From positions 81,674 through 145,673 of the forward strand of contig JADJPQ010000006.1 of the NCBI GenBank assembly GCA_016713175.1: DNA of 64,000 nucleotides, written 5' to 3'. Positions within the stretch are counted from its first letter, which is position 1. The number at the start of each line of letters is the position of its first letter. Below, one piece after another: positions 25,414 to 35,759 of this stretch. The position numbers and the translations under genes are program-made. This stretch comes from Planctomycetota bacterium. GTDB taxonomy: Bacteria; Planctomycetota; UBA1135; UBA2386. The notes under the pieces were generated by a model. It saw only the letters and a list, made by a program, of their open reading frames with translations, ran no database searches and was not told the DNA's origin.

Positions 25414-26055
25414 ATGTCACCCTTCTCCGAGAGTTTCCTTTTTGGCGCGGCGAACTCGCTGCACTGCGCATGCATGTGCGGCCCGCTCGCGCTGGCATTC
25501 CACGCTCGGATCGGTGGCTCGGCGATGTACCACGGCGGTCGGGTCGTTGCGTATACGCTGCTTGGCGTAGTCCTCGGTTCCGCCGGTCAGGTTCTAGGCT
25601 CCGCACAACTGCGTGCGCCAACCGCGTGGATCGCGTTCGTGCTGGCCGCAGGGCTGCTGTTGCTCGCCCTCGTCGGAGAACGCGGCGCGCTGAAGATCCC
25701 TGGCATCGGCGACGCGTTGCAGCGATTGCTGGCCCGCACGCGCGGTTGGTCACCGCAGTGGCGGGGCCTGGCGCTGGGACTGGCGACGCCGCTGCTGCCG
25801 TGCGGTCTGTTGTGGTCGGCTTGCGCGGGCGCCGCGGTCGCCGGCGATGGGATGTCCGGCGCCGCGGTGCTCGGCGGTTTCGCGCTCGGATCGCTGCCGC
25901 TGTTGTTCGTCGCGCAACTGCAAGCCGGTTGGTTGCAGCGGAAGTTCGGACCGCGGGTGCTGTCGTTCGTGCAGCGCGCGGCGATGTTGCTGGCGGCGGG
26001 TGTGCTGGTGTGGCGCGGCATAGTCGCGCTGCAGGGCGGCGGTTGCTGCCACTGA
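25414..26055 (+). CDS. TauE/SafE (UreH-like) membrane protein
   Basis: 213 residues with about six hydrophobic helices. A Cys-rich N-terminal motif (SLHCACMCGPLAL) and LLPCGLLW are the signature of the UreH-type branch of TauE/SafE proteins that accompany cbb3 oxidase and copper ATPase genes (the CcoS-neighbour transporters). A role in copper handling during oxidase assembly is likely from context. The gene is divergent from ccoI and ends three bases before the convergent sigma-factor fusion gene. Confidence 0.88.
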   Translation: MSPFSESFLFGAANSLHCACMCGPLALAFHARIGGSAMYHGGRVVAYTLLGVVLGSAGQVLGSAQLRAPTAWIAFVLAAGLLLLALVGERGALKIPGIGDALQRLLARTRGWSPQWRGLALGLATPLLPCGLLWSACAGAAVAGDGMSGAAVLGGFALGSLPLLFVAQLQAGWLQRKFGPRVLSFVQRAAMLLAAGVLVWRGIVALQGGGCCH

Positions 26056-26057
26056 GG

Positions 26058-27989
26058 TCAGCGCACCAGCAGCGAACCGTCGGCCTGCAGCTCGCACGGT
26101 CGCCGCACGCGCACGACGCCATCGCCATCCCGGAACACGACCATCGCCGCGTCGCTGCTCGTTGCCACCGCCAGCGCCGCGGTGGCGCCGATCGACCACG
26201 ACACCTGCGGCGGCAACAGGGAGTCCACCTCCGCGCACAGCCACAACGGCTGTTCCCGAGCATCGAGAACCTGCACGCTGCCAGCCGCGAACGGCGCCAC
26301 ACCGGCCTCGACCCGCAGCGCGCGCCGCGTGTCGGTGACCAGCACCGTCGGTTGCGGTTCCGGCACGATCGGCGTTTCGACTGGCAGCAACTCCTTGGTA
26401 CGCACGGCCAGTGCGGCAGCCTGGACGGGCACCGCGAGCTCGAACGCACCATCGGGACCACTGCGGCCCTGTGCGACGACCTCGTGGCCGGTCACCATGC
26501 CGACTCGCAACAACGGCACCAGCGCGACCACCGCGACATCGGCCAGGGGCCGACCGGCCGGATCGCGCACGACACCACGCACGGTCCGTTGCTCCGGCGC
26601 CGGCATCCGGATGACGACGCCTTCGGAACCCGAAGGCACGGCCGCACTGGTGCCGAAGATCTGCTGGCGCCAGTCGGCAGCTCTCAGCACGTAGTCCCGG
26701 TCACGCAGACCTCGCAGCATGAAGGTGCCATCCGCCGCCGTCTCCACGTGCAGGCCGGTGACGACCCGCCCCTCGCCCATCACTACCTCGCCTTCCATCC
26801 CACAGGACAGATCCTCGACCGGCTGCAGCGGCGCGCGCGGCCATGACCCCGGATCCATCGGTTCGGCCTCGCCGAGAAACACCGTCACGCCGGCGGCGGG
26901 CGTGCCATCGGCGCCCAGGACCGTGCCGGCGATCGACGACAGCGGATCCGCGAAGCGCAGCTCGAGTTCGACCGGACCTCCGCGCGGCGCCTTGGCCACC
27001 AGCTGCTTGCGCAACCCGTCCCGCACCACCGGTTGCCACTCGGCCGAGCGCCAGTTGCTCTCGCGAGCCGTCATCCGATCACCCGCTTGCGCGATGTCGC
27101 CACGCAGTTCGTAACGCACCTTGCCGTCCGCCTTGGTCCAACGATCCTGTCGTTCGTGGCAGACGATCGCACCGGAGAACGGGCGGCCGTTCGGATCGAG
27201 CACGGTGACGGTCAACTGCCAGCGAACCGCTGGTTCCGGGTCCTGCACCGCGTCCGGAGCAGACGGTCCGGTCGCCGCTGCGACCGGCACCACTTCACGC
27301 CGATGCTCGTCGGCCGGCTGTGCCACCGGGGGCAGGACCTGCCGGTCGACCTCGTCGGCCTGCAGCACGGCAACCGGCGGGGCGGCCACGGCGCCGATCG
27401 TCAGCGGCAACACCGCGATCGACGCTGCCGTCGCCGCGGCGAACGGCAGCAGCAGGTGGCGCCGCCGCGGTGTCAGCAGGAACGGCAGCGCGCGACTGCG
27501 GCGCCAATCCCCACCGAACTCGTCCGCCAGCCGGACCCGGAGCAGGTCGCGGCCGCGCTGCAACCGCTTGCGGATCACGTCCGTCGTGACGCCGACGGCG
27601 GTGGCCATCGCCGGAATCGACTGGCCACCGTGATAGTGCTGCACCACGGCCGCGCGATATGGCTCAGGCAGCGAACAGACCGCGGCGGCCACGACGCGCA
27701 GCGAGTCCAGCCGCTGCACCAGGGCAGCGGTCGACGGTTCGGTCGCCGCGCGAGCCACCTGTCGTTCGCGTTCGCGGCGGCGTGCACGACCGCGGTGCAG
27801 GAACGCCGCCGCCCGCCGGGCGATGCCGGCGAGCAGGCCCGGGGTCGCCGACCGGGAGCGCCACGCGGCGATGCGGGTGGTCTGGAGGATGTCCTCCACG
27901 TCGTCGGTGGCGACCAGCCGGCGGACCAGGGCCCGCAGCACATCCTCCGCCTGCAGCAGCTCGACGAGAATCGGATCGACGTCAGTCAT
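26058..27989 (-). CDS. Membrane-tethered ECF sigma factor fused to carboxypeptidase-regulatory-like domains
   Basis: 643 residues. Residues 10-60 resemble sigma-70 region 2 (DDVEDILQTTRIAAWRS), and residues 98-152 region 4 (LPEPYRAAVVQHYHGG, then a helix-turn-helix with KRLQRGRDLLR). A single hydrophobic segment follows at about 179-203. The remainder is extracytoplasmic: at least three carboxypeptidase-regulatory/Cna-B-like beta-sandwich modules (LDPNGRPFSGA, GADGTPAAGVTV, RDPAGRPLADVAV). The design would tether a sigma factor to the membrane with a sensor domain outside, so release by proteolysis or a conformational signal is plausible. No anti-sigma gene is adjacent. Confidence 0.87.
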   Translation of the reverse strand: MTDVDPILVELLQAEDVLRALVRRLVATDDVEDILQTTRIAAWRSRSATPGLLAGIARRAAAFLHRGRARRRERERQVARAATEPSTAALVQRLDSLRVVAAAVCSLPEPYRAAVVQHYHGGQSIPAMATAVGVTTDVIRKRLQRGRDLLRVRLADEFGGDWRRSRALPFLLTPRRRHLLLPFAAATAASIAVLPLTIGAVAAPPVAVLQADEVDRQVLPPVAQPADEHRREVVPVAAATGPSAPDAVQDPEPAVRWQLTVTVLDPNGRPFSGAIVCHERQDRWTKADGKVRYELRGDIAQAGDRMTARESNWRSAEWQPVVRDGLRKQLVAKAPRGGPVELELRFADPLSSIAGTVLGADGTPAAGVTVFLGEAEPMDPGSWPRAPLQPVEDLSCGMEGEVVMGEGRVVTGLHVETAADGTFMLRGLRDRDYVLRAADWRQQIFGTSAAVPSGSEGVVIRMPAPEQRTVRGVVRDPAGRPLADVAVVALVPLLRVGMVTGHEVVAQGRSGPDGAFELAVPVQAAALAVRTKELLPVETPIVPEPQPTVLVTDTRRALRVEAGVAPFAAGSVQVLDAREQPLWLCAEVDSLLPPQVSWSIGATAALAVATSSDAAMVVFRDGDGVVRVRRPCELQADGSLLVR

Positions 27990-28070
27990 GCGATGACAGG
28001 TTGCCGCGGCAACCCGGGCGTGACGGAAACGCGGCGGCCCTCGCCCGGGTCCGCAAACCGGCGCCGCGCG

Positions 28071-28598
28071 CTACACCGAGTCGCCGGCCGCGCCTTCCTG
28101 ATTCTCGCCCATCGCCGCCAGCAGTTCGTCCTTGATGGCCCCGAGGTTGTCCAGATCGATCGCCGGCGCGAACAGCGCCACCGGCGGCATCTCCTTCAGC
28201 TTCGGATCGACGACCACCAGATCCGCCCGTTCCTGCTCGGCGGTCCTGGCCGGCACCATCTTCAGCGCCCGCTTGCGCAACAGCAGCAGCGCGCAGAAAT
28301 ACCGCAGCGAACGGGCCTTGTCGTCGTCGACGGTCGCCAGCCGATCGAACAGCAGGCGCAGCGACACCAGATCGAGCACCGGATCCTTGCTGCCGACGTG
28401 CTTGCGGAACGCGCGCCAGAAGATCGGCGGTTCACCGCCGGCGCAACGCCGTTCGTAGTCGACGAAGCAGGCGTCGCACAGGTCCCTGCGCACGCACGCC
28501 GGCCATTCGAGCACCGCATAGTAATGCTGGCTGCTGGCCAGCGGACACCCGGGCTTGTCACACAGCTTGCGATCGCGCTGGATCTTCCAATCGTCCAC
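28071..28598 (-). CDS. Hypothetical Cys-rich (zinc-site-like) protein
   Basis: 175 residues from a GTG start. The N-terminal third holds five cysteines in a pattern suggesting a zinc site (C13, C18, C35, C41, C44: KLCDKPGC and CDACFVDYERRC), followed by a helical, Leu/Arg-rich region and an acidic C-terminus. No named family was recognised. It starts nine bases after the HEAT-repeat lipoprotein gene and is probably co-transcribed with it. Possible roles include a small regulatory or adaptor protein; nothing in the sequence decides this. Confidence 0.7.
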   Translation of the reverse strand: MDDWKIQRDRKLCDKPGCPLASSQHYYAVLEWPACVRRDLCDACFVDYERRCAGGEPPIFWRAFRKHVGSKDPVLDLVSLRLLFDRLATVDDDKARSLRYFCALLLLRKRALKMVPARTAEQERADLVVVDPKLKEMPPVALFAPAIDLDNLGAIKDELLAAMGENQEGAAGDSV

Positions 28599-28607
28599 GG
28601 CACCCCC

Positions 28608-29606
28608 TCAGCGTTGCCCGGTCGGCCTGGCCGCCGGATCCCAGTCCTGCAGCCAGCGCTGCCACATGTCGACGGTCCGCGGACCAGTGCTGCCGGCGAG
28701 CCGCGCCAGCGATTCCTGCGCCACCCGTTCGCCCTCGGCCTCCCGCTCGCTCTTGCAGCGCTGCAAGAATCCGATCAGCGTCGTGGCCGTCGCCCGATCG
28801 CGATGGACCACCAGGGCCGCCGCTGCCTTGCGCCGCACGAACGCGTCGGCGTCGTCGGTGACCGCACGACGGACCCGCACCACATCGTCGCCGTCGCCGC
28901 GCGCCAGGCCCGCAATCGCTTCGCCGCGTACCCCAAAGTCACCGTCGGTCGCCGCCGCGCGCAGAGATGCCAGCACCGCCGGCTCGGGCGCCATCGCCGC
29001 AACCGCCCGGATCGCCGTGCGCCGGATCCTGGCGTCGCCGGATTGCAGGGACGGCGCGAGTCCCGGCAGCGCCGGCGCGCCGATCCGACCCAGCAGTTCG
29101 ACACCGAGCTCGCGCGAGATGCCGGTTCGCGGCAACAGGTCCTGCACCAGACAGGGCACCGCGCGTTCACCCAACGCATCGATCTGTTCCAGCGCGCGCG
29201 TCTCGACCGGGTTCTTCAGCTTCGCGGCCTGCCGCATCATCTCGGTCGTGTCGCCCGAGGGCCGCACGCTGACCGCGACTCCCGGCTGGGCTTCGACTCG
29301 GGGGGTGTGCTTGTCATACTGGATCTGCCGGGCACTGGACTCCGAGCGCCCCTCGCGCACGAACAGGATGTCGCGCACGTACATCCTGGTCAGCCAGAAC
29401 GCGGACGTCGGATCCTGCGCCAATTGGTCGCGTTCGGACGCTGCCGCCGGGTCGTCGCGGCGATAGAGCTTCTCGTAGGCGACCAGCCGTTCCTGGGTGG
29501 CCGATTCGGGACGCCCCGGATCGAACAGCTCGGGTCGGGCCGGGCCACTCGCGCACGCCGCAAGCAGCAGCGGCAGGGATCGGAAGATGGCGTGGCGAGA
29601 ACGCAT
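28608..29606 (-). CDS. HEAT-repeat lipoprotein
   Basis: 332 residues with a lipoprotein signal (LLLAAC, Cys18). A helical N-terminal section is followed by about five HEAT/PBS-like helical repeats (for example ALGERAVPCLVQDLL, GVELLGRIGAPALPGL, AIRAVAAMAPEPAVLASL). The protein is presumably anchored to the envelope and acts as a protein-binding scaffold. The first gene of a two-gene unit with the Cys-rich protein. It is divergent from the acetyltransferase-like gene, with about 84 bases between. Confidence 0.82.
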   Translation of the reverse strand: MRSRHAIFRSLPLLLAACASGPARPELFDPGRPESATQERLVAYEKLYRRDDPAAASERDQLAQDPTSAFWLTRMYVRDILFVREGRSESSARQIQYDKHTPRVEAQPGVAVSVRPSGDTTEMMRQAAKLKNPVETRALEQIDALGERAVPCLVQDLLPRTGISRELGVELLGRIGAPALPGLAPSLQSGDARIRRTAIRAVAAMAPEPAVLASLRAAATDGDFGVRGEAIAGLARGDGDDVVRVRRAVTDDADAFVRRKAAAALVVHRDRATATTLIGFLQRCKSEREAEGERVAQESLARLAGSTGPRTVDMWQRWLQDWDPAARPTGQR

Positions 29607-29690
29607 ATCCGTCCACCTCTAACCGCTTTCGCGGCCGGGCTCCAGAAGCTCGATCGTTGCCGCGTCGGGATCGCCGAGTAGCCTCCGGGG

Positions 29691-30824
29691 ATGCCCGCTG
29701 CCGCAGAAGCTGCCGAACCGACGATCCAGATCCGTCCGCTCGAGCACCCGCGCCGATTCCTGGACCTGCAGCGCCCCTTCTACCGGCATGACCCGCACTT
29801 CGTGCCGGTGATCGCCGCCGCCGAGGCCTGGCAGATCGATCGCCGCAAGAACCCGTTCTTCGCCCACGCCGAAGCCGCGTTCTTCGCCGCCTGGCGCGGC
29901 CGCGAACCGGTCGGCCGGATCAGCGCCACCCGCGATCGGCTGCATGACGAGTTCCACGGCGACCGGGTCGGGTTCTTCGGTCATTTCGAGGCCAGCGACG
30001 AACGCACGGCCCACGCGCTGCTGGCGCACGCCGCCGGCTGGCTGTGGCAGCGCGGCGCCACCGCGCTGCGCGGGCCGGTCGACCTGTCGACCAATTACCG
30101 CTGCGGTCTGCTGGTCGATGGCCAGCCGGGGCCGCCGGTGATGGTGATGCCGCACAACCCGCCGCAGTATGCCGACTGGCTGCAGTCGTTCGGCCTGCAG
30201 AAAGCCAAGGACCTGCTGGCCCTGTGGGTCACCAAGGACACGCTCGATCTCGACCGCGTCGGCCGCATCGTCGACCGGATGCAGAAGCGCAGTGAGGCGA
30301 CGCTGCGCCCGATCGACCTGAAGCGCTTCGACGCCGAGTGCACGATCCTGTGGGATCTCTACCACCGCATCTGGGAACGCAACTGGGGCTTCGTGCCGAT
30401 GAGCCAGCCGGAGTTCCTGGCGCAGGCCAAGGACCTGAAGGCCGTGGCCCACCCGGCACTGATGCACATCGCCGAGATCGCGGGCAAACCGGTCGGCTTC
30501 ATCGTGGCGCTGCCCGATGTCAATGTCGGCGCCAAGGCCTGCGACGGCCGGCTGTTCCCGTTCGGCTGGTGGAAGTTCCTGCAGGCGATGAAGCACAAGC
30601 GCACCGTCCGGGTGATCACCCTCGGGGTCGTGCCGGAACACCGCAAGATCGGCATCGAGCTGCTGCTGATGCACGCGGTGATCAGCAAGGGCATTGCCGC
30701 CGGTTTCTCCGCCTGCGAGGCAAGCTGGATCCTCGAGGACAACCGCGACATGCTTGGACCGCTGGAGACGCTCGGCCACACGCCGTACCGTCGCTACCGC
30801 ATCTACGAACAACCACTCCACTGA
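29691..30824 (+). CDS. GNAT-fold N-acetyltransferase-like protein
   Basis: 377 residues, cytoplasmic. The N-terminal half (LQRPFYRHDPHFVP, FFGHFEAS, ATALRGPVDLSTNYRCGLLV) and the C-terminal GNAT-like core (VRVITLGVVPEHRKIGIELLL) match a family of large proteins often labelled N-acetyltransferase or hypothetical and found in many bacteria. The acetyl-CoA loop is recognisable as VPEHRKIGIE. The substrate is unknown. It is followed by a one-base overlap (TGATG) with a small membrane protein gene. Confidence 0.78.
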   Translation: MPAAAEAAEPTIQIRPLEHPRRFLDLQRPFYRHDPHFVPVIAAAEAWQIDRRKNPFFAHAEAAFFAAWRGREPVGRISATRDRLHDEFHGDRVGFFGHFEASDERTAHALLAHAAGWLWQRGATALRGPVDLSTNYRCGLLVDGQPGPPVMVMPHNPPQYADWLQSFGLQKAKDLLALWVTKDTLDLDRVGRIVDRMQKRSEATLRPIDLKRFDAECTILWDLYHRIWERNWGFVPMSQPEFLAQAKDLKAVAHPALMHIAEIAGKPVGFIVALPDVNVGAKACDGRLFPFGWWKFLQAMKHKRTVRVITLGVVPEHRKIGIELLLMHAVISKGIAAGFSACEASWILEDNRDMLGPLETLGHTPYRRYRIYEQPLH

Positions 30825-31057
30825 TGGAACACAAGCTCAATCGCGGCATGCCCGGTATGGCCGGCATGCCAGGCATGTCGATGCTGCCGCCGCAGGCACC
30901 GTACTTCCTGATGATCCCCGGCCTCCTGCTGATCGGGTTCGGCGTGCTGGTGATCTTCAACGAACAACTGGTCAAGTGGCTGGTCGCCGGGGTGTTCCTG
31001 ATCCTCGGCCTCCTGCTGCTGCTGGCCGGGACGCGGATGAAGCGGATGGTCGGCTGA
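30824..31057 (+). CDS. Small two-helix membrane protein with Met/Gly-rich N-terminus
   Basis: 77 residues. The N-terminus is rich in Met, Gly and Pro (GMPGMAGMPGMSM), followed by two hydrophobic helices at about residues 28-44 and 51-68 with a basic end. It is coupled to the acetyltransferase-like gene through TGATG. The Met-rich repeat resembles metal-binding stretches, but this may be only composition. No named family recognised. Confidence 0.72.
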   Translation: MEHKLNRGMPGMAGMPGMSMLPPQAPYFLMIPGLLLIGFGVLVIFNEQLVKWLVAGVFLILGLLLLLAGTRMKRMVG

Positions 31058-31067
31058 CCGACCCGAC

Positions 31068-31088
31068 GCGAGCGCAACGCGCGCTCGC
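31068..31088 (+). terminator. Candidate hairpin terminator upstream of polA
   Basis: An 8-bp perfect stem (gcgagcgc / gcgctcgc) closes a 5-base loop (aacgc). It lies 10 bases after the small membrane protein gene and is followed by only two T residues, so it is a weak or atypical Rho-independent terminator. It is also close enough to polA (start 31119) to affect its leader. Confidence 0.4.
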
Positions 31089-31118
31089 TTGCCCTGCCGG
31101 GCTGGCTACAACTGCCCC

Positions 31119-33836
31119 ATGGCCAAGCGGCTCTTCCTGATCGACGGCACCGCCCTCGCCTACCGGTCGTTCTACGCGTTCCAGGGCGCGCGCGTGCCGC
31201 TGACGACCAGCCAGGGCCACCCGACCTCGGCCACCTACGGGTTCATCAACACGCTGCGCGCGCTGCTCGAACGCGAACGGCCCGACGCGATCGCGATCGC
31301 GTTCGACGGCCCGCGGGCCGATCTGACCCGGACCAAGATCTACGCCGAGTACAAGTCGACGCGTTCGCGGATGCCGGACGAGATGGCGGCGCAGCTCGCG
31401 GACATCCGCGAGGCGACCGAGGGCTACGGCCTGACCATCGTCGAGAGCCAGGCCGATGAAGCCGACGACGTGATCGCGACGCTGGCGCTGGCCGGCAAGC
31501 GCGCCGGCATGCAGGTGTTCGTCGTCACCGGCGACAAGGACTTCATGCAGATCGTCGACGACGACATCAAGCTGTGGAACCTGCGGTCGTCGACCAGCAA
31601 GCCTGAGATCTACGACACCGCCGGCGTACAGGCCAAGTGGGGCGTGACGCCGGCGCAGATGATCGACCTGTTGGCGCTGATGGGCGACACCAGCGACAAC
31701 ATCCCCGGCGTGCCGAAGGTCGGCGAGAAGACCGCGGTCGAGCTGTTGCAGCAGTTCGGTTCGCTGGACGCGCTGCTCGCCCGCACCGACGAGGTCAAGA
31801 AGGCGTCGATCAAGCAGTCGCTGATCGACAACCGCGAACTCGCGCTGTTGTCGCGGCAACTGGTGACGCTGCGCACCGACGTGCCGCTGCCGGTGACGGT
31901 CGACGCGATCGGCCCGGCGCAGCCCGATCCGGAACGGCTGCGGCCGCTGTTCCTGCGGCTCGAGTTCACGTCGCTGCTGACGTCGCTGGCCAGGCCGGTG
32001 CAGGTCGAGGAAGTCGCCACCAACTACCAGATCGTGCGCGATGGCAGGCAACTGGACGAAGTGCTGGCGGCGGTGCGCGCGGCCGCCGGTTGCGCGCTGG
32101 CGGTCGAAACCGAAGGCGCGCTGCTGCGTTCCCGCAAGCTGCTCGGCATCGCATTGGCGTGGGCCCCCGGGGAGGCCGCGTGGGTGCCGCTGACCGCGCA
32201 ACCGCCGGTGCTGCCAGGCGGCCGCGCCGCGGTGCTCGAAGCGTTGCGACCGATGCTGCAGGATCCGACGATCCAGAAGACCGCCGCCGACGGCAAGCGC
32301 GCGCTGGCGGCCTGCCGCTCTGCCGGCATCGAGGCGCAAGGTCTCGACTTCGACCTCGGCCTGGCCAGCTACTGCTGCCAGCCCGGCATCGTCGCCCACG
32401 ATCTCGACGCGCTGGTGCTGCGCCACTTCCAGAAGGAACGCGCCCCGCGCCAGGCCCAGGCCGCGACCGGCAGGAAGCAGAAGACCTTCGACCAGATCGA
32501 CCCGGCACTGACCGGCAACTGGCTGTGCGAGGACGCCGACTACACACTGCGCCTGCGGCCGCGGCTGCAGGACGAACTCGCGGCCTGCAAGACGACCGCG
32601 GTGTTCGCCGAACTCGAGCTGCCGCTGCTGCCGGTGCTACTCGACATGGAGTGGGAAGGCATCGCCCTCGACACCGCCCACCTCGCCCGCACCGGCACGC
32701 TGATGCAGCAGCGGATCGATGACCTGCAGCGGCAGGTGTGGCAACGGGCCGGCAGCGAGTTCAACCTCGCTTCCCCGCAACAGGTCGGCAAGGTGCTGTT
32801 CGACGATCTCGAAGTGCATCGCGCCGCCAACCTGCCGAAGCCCAAGCGCACGCCGACCGGCCAGTACAAGACCGACCATGACGTGCTCGAGAAGATGGCC
32901 GCGCATCACGAAGTGCCGCGGCTGCTGCTCGAGTGGCGGATGCTGACCAAGCTGAAGGGCACCTACGTCGACAGCCTGCCGGCGATGCTCGATCCGGCCT
33001 CCGGTCGCATTCACACCCACTTCAACCAGGCTCTGGCGGCGACGGGCCGGCTCAGTTCCGAAGATCCCAACCTGCAGAACATCCCGATCCGCACCGAGGA
33101 CGGCCGCCACGTGCGCGCGGCGTTCGTGGCTCGCGACGACGGCTTCGTGCTGTTGTCCGCCGACTACTCGCAGATCGAACTGCGGATCCTGGCGCACCTG
33201 TCCGGGGACAAAGCGCTGCTGGAGTCGTTCCGCAAGGGCGAGGACATCCACGCCCGCACCGCGGCCATCGTCCACGGTCTGTTGCCGGACATGGTGACGC
33301 CCGAACTGCGCAATCAGGCCAAGATCGTCAACTACGGGCTGATGTACGGCATGGGCCCCTCGCGGCTTGCGGCCGAGACCGGCATGAAACCGCCGGAGGC
33401 CAGGCAATTCATCGACGCGTACTTCCGCGCCCTGCCCGGCGTCAAGCGCTACCTCGACGCGTCGCTGCTGCAGGCCAAGCAGGACAAGGAGGTGCGGACG
33501 ATGTTCGGCCGCCGCCGGCCGCTGCCCGACATCGATTCGACCAACGCGATGCTGCGGATCGCCGCCGAGAACATGGCGGTCAACACGCCGATCCAGGGCG
33601 CTGCCGCCGACATCATCAAGCGGGCGATGCTGCAGGTGCACGCACAACTGCGCCGCCGCGGACTGCGTTCGCGCCTGCTGCTGCAAGTGCACGACGAACT
33701 GCTGCTCGACGTCGCCAACGAGGAACTGGCCGAGGTCACCGGCCTCGTGCGCGACGCGATGGCCAGCGCCGCCGATCTGCGGGTACCGCTCGAGGTCGCG
33801 ATCGGCCACGGCCGTACCTGGTTGCAGGCCCACTGA
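31119..33836 (+). CDS. polA: DNA polymerase I
   Basis: 905 residues, three-domain DNA polymerase I. The N-terminal 5'-3' nuclease has LFLIDGTALAYRSFYA, EADDVIATLA and DTSDNIPGVPKVGEKTA. The middle domain has the 3'-5' exonuclease fold but has lost key acids: the position of E. coli Asp355 is Ala328 (LAVETEG) and the Asp424 region reads AADGKRA, so proofreading is probably absent. The polymerase domain is intact (SADYSQIELR, QVHDELL). In the O-helix motif RNQAKIVNYGLMYG, Tyr739 replaces the Phe762 of E. coli, a change linked to weaker discrimination against dideoxynucleotides. The start was set at ATG 31119, the first codon matching the family N-terminus. Confidence 0.96.
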   Translation: MAKRLFLIDGTALAYRSFYAFQGARVPLTTSQGHPTSATYGFINTLRALLERERPDAIAIAFDGPRADLTRTKIYAEYKSTRSRMPDEMAAQLADIREATEGYGLTIVESQADEADDVIATLALAGKRAGMQVFVVTGDKDFMQIVDDDIKLWNLRSSTSKPEIYDTAGVQAKWGVTPAQMIDLLALMGDTSDNIPGVPKVGEKTAVELLQQFGSLDALLARTDEVKKASIKQSLIDNRELALLSRQLVTLRTDVPLPVTVDAIGPAQPDPERLRPLFLRLEFTSLLTSLARPVQVEEVATNYQIVRDGRQLDEVLAAVRAAAGCALAVETEGALLRSRKLLGIALAWAPGEAAWVPLTAQPPVLPGGRAAVLEALRPMLQDPTIQKTAADGKRALAACRSAGIEAQGLDFDLGLASYCCQPGIVAHDLDALVLRHFQKERAPRQAQAATGRKQKTFDQIDPALTGNWLCEDADYTLRLRPRLQDELAACKTTAVFAELELPLLPVLLDMEWEGIALDTAHLARTGTLMQQRIDDLQRQVWQRAGSEFNLASPQQVGKVLFDDLEVHRAANLPKPKRTPTGQYKTDHDVLEKMAAHHEVPRLLLEWRMLTKLKGTYVDSLPAMLDPASGRIHTHFNQALAATGRLSSEDPNLQNIPIRTEDGRHVRAAFVARDDGFVLLSADYSQIELRILAHLSGDKALLESFRKGEDIHARTAAIVHGLLPDMVTPELRNQAKIVNYGLMYGMGPSRLAAETGMKPPEARQFIDAYFRALPGVKRYLDASLLQAKQDKEVRTMFGRRRPLPDIDSTNAMLRIAAENMAVNTPIQGAAADIIKRAMLQVHAQLRRRGLRSRLLLQVHDELLLDVANEELAEVTGLVRDAMASAADLRVPLEVAIGHGRTWLQAH

Positions 33837-33844
33837 CCGCCGCA

Positions 33845-33859
33845 CCCGGCGGCGCCGGG
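33845..33859. terminator. Short hairpin between convergent genes
   Basis: A 6-bp stem (cccggc / gccggg) with a 3-base loop fills the 24-base gap between the polA stop and the stop of the convergent hybrid kinase gene. Its location fits a bidirectional terminator, but there is no T tract and GC-rich hairpins are common here. Confidence 0.3.
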
Positions 33860-33860
33860 C

Positions 33861-35755
<1,895 letters not shown>

Positions 35756-35759
<4 letters not shown>

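Noticed and set aside
27033..29681. 882-residue plus-strand frame opposite the sigma fusion, Cys-rich and HEAT genes
   Set aside because: It crosses three supported minus-strand genes and has shadow composition.
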